NCBI RefSeq assembly: GCF_026262505.1
Contig: NC_067205.1
Coordinates: 13,268,001-13,332,000 of the forward strand
Length of the DNA: 64,000 bases
Origin: Trichomonas vaginalis G3
Lineage: Eukaryota; Parabasalia; Trichomonadida; Trichomonadidae
Direction of reading: 5' to 3'
Shown one piece after another: positions 38,462 through 47,226 of the stretch. Within the stretch, counting starts at the first letter, position 1. Every line of letters begins with the position of its first letter. The translations under genes were made by a program, and so were the position numbers. Under the pieces are notes generated by a model. That model did no database searches and had not been told where the DNA came from. It saw only the letters and a program-made list of their open reading frames with translations.

Positions 38462-39308
38462 ATGCTTCCAATAGAAAAGGAAACTTCTAGAGTTGCTACA
38501 ACTAAACCATTAGATGAACTTTTTACGAATGTCGGTCAAAAGTTTGAGACAGAGACCGTAAAGCATGAAGGCTATCGTTTTGACTACCCGTTAAGATGGC
38601 TAAGAGACCCATCCGTCACAAAAGCTATTGGCTTTCGTAGAATGAAGTTCATTTCAGAAGCCATACATGGTTTCCCATTTACGGTCGGTTTTGAAGTTCG
38701 ATACTATAACAAAGAAAAACGTACGTATGAGAAATTTGAACAGGGAAAACTTTTACAAGTTGTTTGCTTGTAAACTTAGAAACAACTCTTCAAGCTTTTC
38801 AAGAAAAAATAAACGATATCTATCTCGAATATGCAAAACAGTACATTGACGAAGGAGAGTACCATCTCGATATTATATATGACAGGAAAAATGCAACTGT
38901 TAAAATCGATAGAATAGAAGACCTTGGAGAAAACGTTTATATTTCTACAAAATATAACAACTTGGCATGGTATAGATTTTTGAGGATGTTAAATCAGCCT
39001 GCAGAATATCCAGTACACCCGGACTTTTATGAAGTCGAAAACCCTAATGGAACATATGAAAATGTTTTTCGACTCAGACGCTATTATAGTTCATGCTTCA
39101 TTTTTCTGGTGCACAAAACTCTTTTTTATGCTTGGCAAATGACTTTTACGAAAAACCTACAAAGCTATATGAACCACCGAGTGGAAGTATTTCAGACTTT
39201 CAAGTATGGTTTACAACAGATGGAAGAAAGAGAATAGTTCCATTATACATGCGTTTTTACTTAGAACTTAGTTTCATATACAACTACTATCGAACGGTAA
39301 AAATATAA
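38462..39308 (+). pseudogene. Broken paralogue of the gene at 31044-31904
   Basis: Three plus-strand pieces (38462-38773, 38764-39237, 39093-39308) match the paralogue in order: TTKPLDELF, GYRFDYPLRWLRDPS, KAIGFRRMKF; then YNNLAWYRFLRMLNQ; then NSFLCLANDFYEKP, YEPPSGSISDFQVWFTT and YLELSFIYNY. One frame change is near 38765 and another near 39095. It diverges from the fibre gene, 18 bp apart. It is clearly the same family, probably nonfunctional. Confidence 0.88.
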
Positions 39309-39312
39309 TTTT

Positions 39313-39553
39313 TTAATACGGTTGAGGTGTTGGATTTGGTTGCCAACTAGACTGTGGTGCAGGTTCAGGCTGTTGTATAACAGGAGCTTGTTCTTCTGGT
39401 TCAGGGTCTTTAGGTATAATACCAACGAACTGACCTACTCTTTTACCAATATTTTTGACTCCGTTCCAAATTCCTCTTCCGACAGATTTTATTCCATTCC
39501 ATACCTCTTCCAACATTTCGAAAGAAGTTTCCTATTCTTCCAAAGAAACCCAT
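39313..39553 (-). pseudogene. Small amphipathic Maverick protein, frameshifted
   Basis: An open piece at 39313-39516 encodes an amphipathic basic helix (GIWNGVKNIGKRVGQFVG) and a Pro/Gln-rich tail. Upstream, ATG at 39551 begins MGFFGRIGNFFR in a frame one base off; together they resemble the head of the protein at 35680-36081. The break lies near 39516 (TTTCGAAAG). Possible virion membrane-interacting protein. Confidence 0.55.
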
Positions 39554-39571
39554 TTTACTATATGTAAAAAT

Positions 39572-39933
39572 CTAATGTCCGCCTAGTCTCTTACGTTTCC
39601 TGTTGAGTTCCATAGCATTCTTTAACTGGAGCTCATACATTCTATTTCTCCTCTGGTAGAAAACATACTCTGGGTCAACTCCTGTGTTCGCGTCATCTGC
39701 ATAGAGTTGTTTATATCCCACTTCAGGGTTTGTATAAAACTCTTTCCATCTCATATTTGCATACCATGGTGGTAAGCCTAACGCAGCGTCATTTGACATG
39801 GCAGTTGCATTTGTACATCTGTTGGCACCTGACCATAGTTTGCCATTGCAGTTTGTATTCTAACTTCATTTGGAATATTCTCTGGGTTTGGTTGTCCAGG
39901 TTGCTGTGCATTCGCTAAGTTCTGTGCGTCCAT
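39572..39933 (-). pseudogene. Small Maverick protein split by a frame change
   Basis: An upstream frame from ATG 39933 (MDAQNLANAQQPGQPN, Gln/Pro/Asn-rich) overlaps a downstream frame 39572-39799 (MSNDAALGLPPWYANMRWKE, ending basic RKRKRLGGH). The second begins inside the first. They could be one protein of ~120 aa with a one-base shift near 39790, or two overlapping genes. Function is unrecognised. Confidence 0.55.
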
Positions 39934-39956
39934 TTAATATTAGATAAAAATATCTC

Positions 39957-40088
39957 TTACGAGTACATATGCTGAACATTTGCAGACATTGGTTCATCTT
40001 CATATTCTCTGTACCTTTCTGCCACGTCAAATAAATAAATGACACAATGGAAAAAACCTAAAACAAGTAGTCCTATTTCAAACCACAT
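39957..40088 (-). CDS. 43-aa single-helix membrane protein
   Basis: MWFEIGLLVLGFFHCVIYLF is a membrane helix, followed by an acidic, Tyr-rich cytosolic-looking tail (DVAERYREYEDEPM...). Its ATG lies inside the last codons of the methyltransferase gene (16-bp overlap), a typical compact viral arrangement. There is no homologue I can name; possible virion-membrane or holin-like protein. Confidence 0.5.
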   Translation of the reverse strand: MWFEIGLLVLGFFHCVIYLFDVAERYREYEDEPMSANVQHMYS

Positions 40089-40891
40089 TTACTTACTAGT
40101 AAAATTTCTTTGTTATGACACTTTTTCCGGTTTATAGGACCTCTCTCATATTCTATCTTGTCATATCTAAAATCATAGTCATGTATGTCCTCTAACCATC
40201 TCATAACGGTTTCCAAACCACTTTTATCGGATGTAAAGTAAAAGCATGGATGGTTATGTAAAACGTCTAAAGTTTCTAAAGAGTCTCTCAAAGTCCAGTC
40301 TACTTGGTATTGAAAATCGTATGTGTTATAGAACGGTGGGTCTACTATAAAGAAAACATTTTCCTTGTCTTTGTATTTTTCATACAACTCTGTCCAATGA
40401 CATCTCACAAACTCTATACCCTCAGTATATTTTTCTATGTCCTCTTTGAAAACCTTTGTATAGTTAAGATATAAAACGTTTGACATAAGTGTTTCAATGT
40501 CATGAACTCTTATAGAACCACTATATAATAGTCTAGAAGATATACTATCCCAGTCTATATACTCTGCTTTTTTCAAAACCTCTCTGACAATATTTTTCTT
40601 ATCTAATGGTATACGTTCCATCTTACCTATAGGTATCTTTTCTTTTAACTCACTCAATATTTTGTTTGTGTCTGGTATATGTTTGAGACGGTTCATATAG
40701 TTGTCGAAGTCATTGCATATAATCTTTGAGTCAGGAAATACAGTATGGCACAAATGGGATATATAGAAACTTCCACCGAACAAATCTACAAATGTTAGAC
40801 CATTTGGTAGTTTCTTAAGTTCTCTCAATAGAATATCTTTACATCTACTCTTATTTCCAAAGAAGGGTAACGGTGGTTTTGTAAAATTCAT
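40073..40891 (-). CDS. D12-class DNA N6-adenine methyltransferase
   Basis: 272 aa. Motif X: PLPFFGNKSR (residues ~7-16). Motif I (AdoMet site): FVDLFGGSF (~34-42). Motif IV: FIVDPPFY (Asp184-Pro-Pro-Phe187; usually DPPY). The order X-I-IV is that of Dam/DpnM-type alpha-class enzymes, and the length is typical. It would methylate adenine in element or host DNA; N6-methyladenine is known in T. vaginalis. Target specificity cannot be read from sequence. It lies ~100 bp inside the right inverted repeat; a fragment of the same gene is fused to the left repeat. Confidence 0.9.
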   Translation of the reverse strand: MNFTKPPLPFFGNKSRCKDILLRELKKLPNGLTFVDLFGGSFYISHLCHTVFPDSKIICNDFDNYMNRLKHIPDTNKILSELKEKIPIGKMERIPLDKKNIVREVLKKAEYIDWDSISSRLLYSGSIRVHDIETLMSNVLYLNYTKVFKEDIEKYTEGIEFVRCHWTELYEKYKDKENVFFIVDPPFYNTYDFQYQVDWTLRDSLETLDVLHNHPCFYFTSDKSGLETVMRWLEDIHDYDFRYDKIEYERGPINRKKCHNKEILLVSKCGLK

Positions 40892-40993
40892 TTTATATAT
40901 ATAATAAAAATGTTTTTTCCTGAAAAGTGACGAAACATGAAAACTACTCGGTCGAAGTCTTGTCAGTTTTGTAAAATAACCGTCCTATCTCAT

Positions 40994-41289
40994 TCTAAAG
41001 TTTCTAAAGGGTTTCTCAAAGTATACTTCTTTGAACGCCCGTAACTTTACTGTAGCGACGATAGACCCTTACTTGTCCGGAGATAGTTATACTATTTTGA
41101 GTCCTCTACCGAAAAGTCAACAGCAACGACTTTCAAAAATTTTAAGGGCTAGAAGGCACGAAGTGCCTGGAAGCCCGACAACACCCAAAAAAACCTCATT
41201 TTATACCACATTGCATACTAAACATCTTTGGGACTAGAGGGCACGAAGTGCCTGGAGGTCCCACTACCTTTTTTTTTTTTTTTTTTTTT
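40994..41289 (-). repeat. Right terminal inverted repeat
   Basis: Inverse partner of 16272-16573. It ends with CCACTACC and a 21-T run. It carries the paired AGGCACTTCGTGCC hairpins in inverse orientation (41155-41168, 41240-41253). Its innermost ~28 bp (40994-41022) match methyltransferase coding DNA, as at the left end. Confidence 0.92.
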
Positions 41290-41617
41290 ATATTTTAATA
41301 GGATTTGTTTCTATGGAGAGAATTATTGAAAATCATATAATTTTTCATAAAGATTGTAAAATCTAGTTCTTTTCTAATTGCAATGATTGTCGCTAATAAT
41401 GGTGGTCCATCAAACAGCCTTTCAATTTGTATCAAAAAATATCAAATACCCAATTGAGTTTAATGTTCAATTTAAGTATTATAATGGCATTGATTCCATT
41501 TCTTGCATAATTATGAAAGAAATGCATCAGAAAATCGAATATGCATGAAAAATAATTTAAAATACAAACAAAAACAAAATATATAGATATAACTAAATCA
41601 ACATAATTGAGTAGGTA
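41290..41617. other. Flank: target duplication and intergenic DNA
   Basis: 41290-41294 (ATATT) is the right target-site duplication. The rest is AT-rich sequence downstream of the minus-strand gene at 41618, with no ORF. Confidence 0.6.
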
Positions 41618-42724
41618 TCATCGAGGACTGAATCTTGTCCTTTTCAACTGAATTTCCTTTCTTGATAAAGGACGAGTATATTGGCGATGCATAAGTCTTG
41701 CAGACTGTGGCATCTTTGGTATTTCTTGCTGCTGAACCTTCTCTGGCTTCTCTTTTTCCTGTTTTGGTTCCTTATTTTCGATAATTCTTCTTGATGTACT
41801 AATTGCAAGAGGAAATACGTTTGGAGCATGGCAGAGTTTAATCTCTGGTACAGATTTGCATTTATTAATAGTTGGTGGTAGAGTAAATGTAATTTGAGAT
41901 TTTGGGTGTTCAAAAATCACAAATCGTTTGGATTCTTTTCGAACCGACATGAAAATATCTATTAGAAAGCATAGTATGAGATCATGATTGTTGTTGCTTT
42001 CTATTGCGTTGAAAAAGACTTCAAAATCAAAATAATCAATATGATGGTTTTTCATTGGTAGAATGCATAAATTGTAATTTTTACGTGCATCCTCCTTAAA
42101 TTGTTCTGTTTCTTCTGAGATTTGATAAATTATTTGTGATTTTTCAATTTCAGAAGGAAAGCATCTTGCAAATATTGCTGCAATATAACTAAAATGTGCT
42201 ATTGCTTTGAATAAAGGTGTGTTTTCGTTGAGTTTAATTGTACATGGAAATTTTGAAATCCAGGTCAAAAGAGCTTCTTCTCTAAATAGTGATCTTGAAG
42301 AAACTGTAAAAAATGATCTTGGGAGTCGTTGTAAATCTGAATAAATGTCATCAATATTAATTGAGAATTCAAAAATGATTTTCAAAAACAAATCAAACAG
42401 ATTTTCTAAGGAAACTTGGTCATGGTTATCAAGGAGAGTTTCATCACATGGCGGTAAAGGTTTGAAACCGTTTATAAACAAAGTATTTAAAATTGATATA
42501 TATGAAAATATTAGATTTGAATTAAATATTGCTGATGTCACTATTGCAATTGATCTCAAAGTTATGTCGCAATCGGTTGATCCTTTAAGATCAACATTTG
42601 CAATTTCAATACATTTCTTCTGGCAAAAATGTAAGCAAAGTAGTGAAGATGGGTTATTTTTGCATGACAGTATCCGATTGCTTATATTGCGAAACCATTG
42701 CTCTTTCACTTCAATTGATTTCAT
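41618..42724 (-). CDS. Conserved-type host protein, function unknown
   Basis: 368 aa. A helical N-terminal ~300 residues (ISNRILSCKNNPSSLLCLHFC, FDLFLKIIFEFSINIDDIYSDL, LTWISKFPC) is followed by a Lys/Glu/Gln linker and a basic Arg-rich end (QYTRPLSRKEIQLKRTRFSPR). The short helical segments faintly suggest a calponin-homology-like or armadillo-type fold, but I cannot support either. No signal peptide or membrane helix. It shares a 123-bp divergent promoter region with the next gene. Confidence 0.75.
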   Translation of the reverse strand: MKSIEVKEQWFRNISNRILSCKNNPSSLLCLHFCQKKCIEIANVDLKGSTDCDITLRSIAIVTSAIFNSNLIFSYISILNTLFINGFKPLPPCDETLLDNHDQVSLENLFDLFLKIIFEFSINIDDIYSDLQRLPRSFFTVSSRSLFREEALLTWISKFPCTIKLNENTPLFKAIAHFSYIAAIFARCFPSEIEKSQIIYQISEETEQFKEDARKNYNLCILPMKNHHIDYFDFEVFFNAIESNNNHDLILCFLIDIFMSVRKESKRFVIFEHPKSQITFTLPPTINKCKSVPEIKLCHAPNVFPLAISTSRRIIENKEPKQEKEKPEKVQQQEIPKMPQSARLMHRQYTRPLSRKEIQLKRTRFSPR

Positions 42725-42739
42725 TTTATATAAAAACGA

Positions 42740-42795
42740 TTAAAAAGTGACGCATATCGCGGGAAATAATTGAAAGCGATTTCACTTTTTTTGCG
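42740..42795. promoter_or_regulatory. Divergent promoter with two Inr-like motifs
   Basis: On the minus strand GTCACTTTTTAATC lies ~24 nt upstream of the gene starting at 42724. On the plus strand TTTCACTTTTTTTGC (42781-42795) lies ~64 nt upstream of ATG 42848. Both match the TCA(C/T)(A/T) trichomonad initiator. Confidence 0.5.
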
Positions 42796-42847
42796 GCAAT
42801 TTTTTATTTTGAAAATCTTTGTTTGAACAAGAAAAAAAATTCAAAAT

Positions 42848-43555
42848 ATGTTTTTGTTTTTCGCTAAAATTGCATTATCATTCGAAGAATACCCCGTTGC
42901 ACAGATATTGAATGATGATTGGAATGCTGAATTAATCCAAACTGGACCAGATGGCCGCTTTATTTCTCAAAAATTATATTCGGCTAAGATGATTCCAAAT
43001 GAAAAACAAGATAATATAGTAATAAAAGTTTATGAAGGTGATTTTCCATTCTTTGAAGCTAACGAAACAGATACAAGAACACCAATAATGAATTTGAATT
43101 TCGAATTAAAGTCAAAGCAAAATGGAACACTCATTGAATCAGATGACCAATACGAATTGGCCGAAATTAATTTCGTTGATACACTCGGAAGCCATCTTGG
43201 CGCGTATGGTTTATTCAATGGTTCCTATAGATATGCCATTGGTATTGTTAATTTAGCCACAATTCATATATCAATATACAGTTATGATCCACAAGAATAT
43301 TACGAACTTATTTTGACTCGTACACAAAGACCGTCTGGAATTGATTGGTTCTCTAAGTACCAATCATATATAATTGGTGCGGTCTTCTTTGTCCTCGCAT
43401 TGGGCTACCTAGAACTCGTTCCTATCTTTATGAGGAAGATAGGAAAGAAAGATACAACTCCTTTGGAGAAAAAGATGGAAGAAGATGAAAAGAAGGCAAG
43501 AGATGAAAGAAATCCAGTTAAGAAATCAATTGGTAAAAAGACAAAGAAAGAATAA
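42848..43555 (+). CDS. Type I membrane protein, possibly EMC10-like
   Basis: 235 aa. A short hydrophobic signal (MFLFFAKIALS), a ~165-residue luminal domain with few Cys and two sequons, one membrane helix (YIIGAVFFVLALGYLELVPIF) near residue 180, then a strongly Lys-rich cytoplasmic tail ending GKKTKKE. The tail suits an ER-resident protein. Size and topology recall EMC10, but no diagnostic motif could be checked, so the identity stays open. Confidence 0.8.
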   Translation: MFLFFAKIALSFEEYPVAQILNDDWNAELIQTGPDGRFISQKLYSAKMIPNEKQDNIVIKVYEGDFPFFEANETDTRTPIMNLNFELKSKQNGTLIESDDQYELAEINFVDTLGSHLGAYGLFNGSYRYAIGIVNLATIHISIYSYDPQEYYELILTRTQRPSGIDWFSKYQSYIIGAVFFVLALGYLELVPIFMRKIGKKDTTPLEKKMEEDEKKARDERNPVKKSIGKKTKKE

Positions 43556-44017
43556 TTTTATAAAGTAAATTAAGATTCTATATTAGTTATTATAAAATTC
43601 AAAAACATATTTACTAACTCTTATTTCCATAGCTTTCACCTTATAAATCTTCATTTTAAATTTAATCGAAATCAATTAACGCAATAACAGTTAAATGAAG
43701 AAAATTATAACGTACATAAGTTGGTTAATAAAAATTCGCTACGTTTGAATGAAATTAGCACGAAAAATTGTCGAAATTTCAAATTGATCATAAGAAAGAG
43801 CAAATTTCACTAAAAATGAATCATAAAAGATTCTTTTTCGAACTATTCTATATAATAAGATATTTGATTTTTGAAAAATGCATATTTTTTCAGTTTGGTA
43901 AATTCACAAAGTAATATGGCCATATACGATATCAAATATGATGGATAAATGATTCATAGTTATTATTACACTTGAAATTTGACACTCTACGCTTATCATA
44001 ATAATAAAAAAAAATTT
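43556..44017. other. Intergenic
   Basis: 462 bp of AT-rich DNA between co-directional genes. An Inr-like TTCATAGTTATT at about 43953 is 62 nt upstream of the phosphatase ATG; nothing else was seen. Confidence 0.4.
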
Positions 44018-45385
44018 ATGTTGTTTTGTGATTCATTTTCTATTTTGACACCCTCGCCACCGAGCAAGAATGCGAAGACTCTAGCTCTTTCTTTGTGGCG
44101 TGTGACTCAAAATCCTCTTCGTTCTTCCTTGAAATCGTTATCAAAAGATTCATTAACAAATATCGAAGATCTTCAAAATAACACAATCCTCGCGTTGTTT
44201 TCTCTCATAGAAGAGCATAATGATACCAAAAAAGAAATAGATTTCGATTTTCCAGTTGAAGAATTCAAATCTGCTTTTACTCCTGAAGGCTTCTTGCATC
44301 CACTGACATTATCAAGTGGATGTGGATTCTGTTTCATTTTATCAGGTACTAACTCATCAATATTAGCCAGGGTAAGATGTATCTCTTTTACGCAAGTTCT
44401 CAATTCACGACCAATACAACCCGGTACATTTTTCAAAGTTGATCGAATTTTTGATTTATTTCCCGTTGCTACACAGTTTGCGCTCAGATTCCCCATTGTT
44501 GCGCCTCCATTTTCAAGAACATCGTTTTTGCCAAAGAAAAGTCTTACGAAAATTGCAAGCCAGCAAAAAGTTACAGAGCTAAGATGGGAAAAAATCGATA
44601 AACAAAGTCGCTGGCGTGAACATTTATCTGAAATTATTCCAAATATCTTTATAGCAAGCGAAGTTGTAGCCAAAAACGGTCCACTTCTTAAACGCAATGG
44701 AATTACGCATATCCTTAATACCTGTGAACAAGTCTGCCAATCCGCTGAAGGATTCATCAAATTATCTTTCAGAATGAACGATGGTGGTGGCGATTCTATC
44801 TTCAGTTCCATCTGGAAAGCCACAACATTCATCGATGATGCACTTGAAAACAACGGAAAAGTACTTGTTCACTGCCAGGAAGGAGTTTCTCGTTCCACTT
44901 CAATTGTCATTGGATATCTCATTATCAGACATGGATATGACTATGCAAAAGCGTTTAAGACTGTCCGCTCTTGCCGCCGTGTGGCATCTCCTAACCCTCG
45001 TTTCATTGCACAGCTCCTTCAGCTCTCTGAAGTTTGCGGAACAAATACTTCATCAAAAACTTGTTTCTTCAGCCGTGAAAAACAGTTGCCATTCGAAATC
45101 ATCGAAAGAAGAGGCGAAATAATACCTGTACCATTATCAGAGAAGGCCCAGGAAAATGATGAAAAGGTATTTGTTGTCGTCGATTTCAACGGAAATGATG
45201 ATGTCGGAATTTTCGGAGATGGAGATGAAGGAAAAATCATAAAAATGTACGGAAAGAAGGCTTCGGAAGATAAAATACAGGTCGCAGATGAGTTGATTGA
45301 GGACCTGAGAAGGTGTTTGAGAGTGGAACAGGATGATGAAGATGAAGACATTGATGAAGAAGAAAATTTATCTGATGATATGTAA
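44018..45385 (+). CDS. Dual-specificity protein phosphatase
   Basis: 455 aa from the ATG of MLFCDSFSILTPSPPS; the open frame further upstream has no ATG. The DSP domain spans ~205-350: IIPNIFIASEVVA, ITHILNTC, a general-acid candidate Asp255 in MNDGGGDS, and the P-loop HCQEGVSRSTS with Cys286 and Arg292 followed by IGYLI, typical of DUSPs. The N-terminal ~200 residues are unassigned. The C terminus is acidic (DEDEDIDEEENLSDDM). It is expected to dephosphorylate Ser/Thr/Tyr substrates; no MAPK-docking motif is evident. Confidence 0.92.
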   Translation: MLFCDSFSILTPSPPSKNAKTLALSLWRVTQNPLRSSLKSLSKDSLTNIEDLQNNTILALFSLIEEHNDTKKEIDFDFPVEEFKSAFTPEGFLHPLTLSSGCGFCFILSGTNSSILARVRCISFTQVLNSRPIQPGTFFKVDRIFDLFPVATQFALRFPIVAPPFSRTSFLPKKSLTKIASQQKVTELRWEKIDKQSRWREHLSEIIPNIFIASEVVAKNGPLLKRNGITHILNTCEQVCQSAEGFIKLSFRMNDGGGDSIFSSIWKATTFIDDALENNGKVLVHCQEGVSRSTSIVIGYLIIRHGYDYAKAFKTVRSCRRVASPNPRFIAQLLQLSEVCGTNTSSKTCFFSREKQLPFEIIERRGEIIPVPLSEKAQENDEKVFVVVDFNGNDDVGIFGDGDEGKIIKMYGKKASEDKIQVADELIEDLRRCLRVEQDDEDEDIDEEENLSDDM

Positions 45386-45504
45386 TTTTTTATTTTATTT
45401 CTTTATATTTATTTGTTTTAATAAAATACAACTAATGTTATAATATTTTACATCTTTACTAATGAAGAATTTGATAATAATTTTTTCATAATATTACGAT
45501 TGGG

Positions 45505-45741
45505 TCAAAATACCGGAAGAGATGTACAAATATCCACTGGATCATTGCTCAGCAATGTAAGACTTATGTTTTTCTTTTTGATTTCGAAATCTTTTTCAAA
45601 AAAAATCATCCTTTGCAGAATTGGAAAATGTGGTTTATTGGTAATTTCATCTAAAAAATCTAGATATGCAACATTTTGATTTAATCGTCTTCTAATGGCT
45701 GGCCATCTGTTTAAATTGAATTTTGTGAGAAACTTTTGACT
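45505..45741 (-). pseudogene. Gene relic (3' end only)
   Basis: A minus-strand frame of ~78 codons without an ATG encodes plausible protein (FNLNRWPAIRRRLNQNVAYL, PHFPILQRMIFFEKDFEI) and ends at a TGA. Upstream it is closed by a stop right next to the start of the BTB gene. Family is not recognised. It is probably the remnant of a gene cut by insertion of its neighbour. Confidence 0.4.
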
Positions 45742-45745
45742 TCAC

Positions 45746-47070
45746 ATGATGTCATCGGAAAGTCTCAAAAGCATGGAAACTCAGACTGCTGATGGAGAAA
45801 ATAAGCATGAATATTCTTTCCAAGTAGATGTAGTAAATCCTGGAATTCGGAGATTGGCCACTTTCTATAACGACAATTTTTGCAAAATTTATATAAATTC
45901 AAAGAAAATGGAATGCAAAATGCAATGTGTTATTTCTGCATCTAAAAAGGTGTTTATGTTATCACTTTTAGATAAGATGAGTCGAGAATTTACTTTTAAT
46001 ATCAAAATCCAAAATTTAATGGCAATCGAAATTGCTGAAAGATACTTGCAAACTGGTGAACTTCCTAATTACATTAGTCCAGACTTAATAAATGATCTGT
46101 TTGCAATTGGCGATGAACTCGAAATTGAAGATCTAAAAAACCATTGATAAATTTTCAGGAAAATATAGACATTAACTTAGAAAATGCATTCGACCTATTT
46201 AAGTTTTTACATTTATACGGAAATACTTCTGATTTATCCAAATTTGTTTCCAAAAACTTTTATCAATTCACAGTCGAGCAGATTGTTGAATTCTTTTGTA
46301 ATTATGATCTTGAAGTATTGTGCAAGATCGTTAATGATCCAGAATTGATTGTTAAAGATGAAGACCAACTCATAAAATCATTCATTCTTTTATCTCAAAA
46401 AGATCCTTCATTCCAAATCGGATTTCAATATCTCAAGTTTGATGCGGCATCTCAAGAAATCATAGATATGTATATTAGATACATGAATGAATATGTTAAA
46501 ACTGATAAATTATGGGAATCAATGTGGAAATTCTACAAATCAAATATAAAGATCATTACTCCAATAAGTAACTATCATCGAACAATGCATATTGAATGCA
46601 ATCCAGGCAATCCACTCAAAGGTCTTTGGAGCTTTTTGAAGGATTTTGCCCATGGACAAGAGATTTTGAATATATATGTCAAAGCTTCAAAACCAGATTT
46701 ATTGAATATAAATAATACCAACGAAAGAACGACTGGTATAAACGATTATTTTTATTTCGAACTTATTAATGCCAGATTTTCAGTTGAAGGATACTCAATA
46801 AAGACTGGAAAAAATCAATCAGGCGATTACCATCATTGGGGAAATAGTGTGAAGTTTTCAATTGAAGGAAGTCAAGATGGAGCCTACTGGGCAGAAATAG
46901 ATACAAGCATTGACAGAACTAATAATTCAAGTACAGTATATACATTCAAGTGCAAGAATGTTTCAGATAAGTATAAATATCTCCGCCTTTATTATAAAAG
47001 CGGATCTGGTAATAATTTAGGATTGTACAATATCGAATTTTTCGGTTTTCTCACATGGGAGAAGAACTAG
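45746..47070 (+). pseudogene. BTB/BACK protein with discoidin-like C terminus, one-base frameshift
   Basis: The first frame (45746-46147) has a BTB-like domain: FCKIYINSKKMECKMQCVIS, then MAIEIAERYLQTGELPNY. The second (from about 46136 to 47070) continues with a BACK-like helical region (LFKFLHLYGNTSDLSKF) and ends with a beta-sandwich resembling F5/8 type C (SVKFSIEGSQDGAYWAEID, KYKYLRLYYKSG). The switch is at an A6 run at about 46135, where one base difference joins LKK to PLINFQENID. This architecture is common in trichomonads. A homopolymer error is as likely as a real mutation. Confidence 0.8.
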
Positions 47071-47226
47071 ATTGCAAATTAGATCACTATAAAGTATCCA
47101 AAGTTTAATATATTATAATTTCTATGAGAATTACAAGATTTGTTTCAAATTATAAAATATAATAAACAAATAATAACTTTTATAATATATAACTCTTTGA
47201 ATAACATAATAATAAAATATAAATAT

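Larger units (their letters stand above)
16272..41289. mobile_element. Complete Maverick/Polinton element, 25.0 kb
   Basis: It is bounded by ~300-bp terminal inverted repeats with homopolymer tips (23 A left, 21 T right) and by an ATATT duplication. It encodes the Maverick core set: rve integrase (36.1 kb), family-B polymerase (32-34 kb), FtsK/HerA-type packaging ATPase (25.8 kb), jelly-roll capsid proteins (20-23.6 kb), plus KilA-N, HNH, SF3 helicase and adenine methylase genes. Gene orientation is mixed. Left-arm genes (16.7-21.6 kb) and three genes near the right end (38.5-39.9 kb) are frameshifted, while the central block is intact. No maturation protease was recognised. It inserted 62 bp upstream of the PMT start codon. 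Confidence 0.95.
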
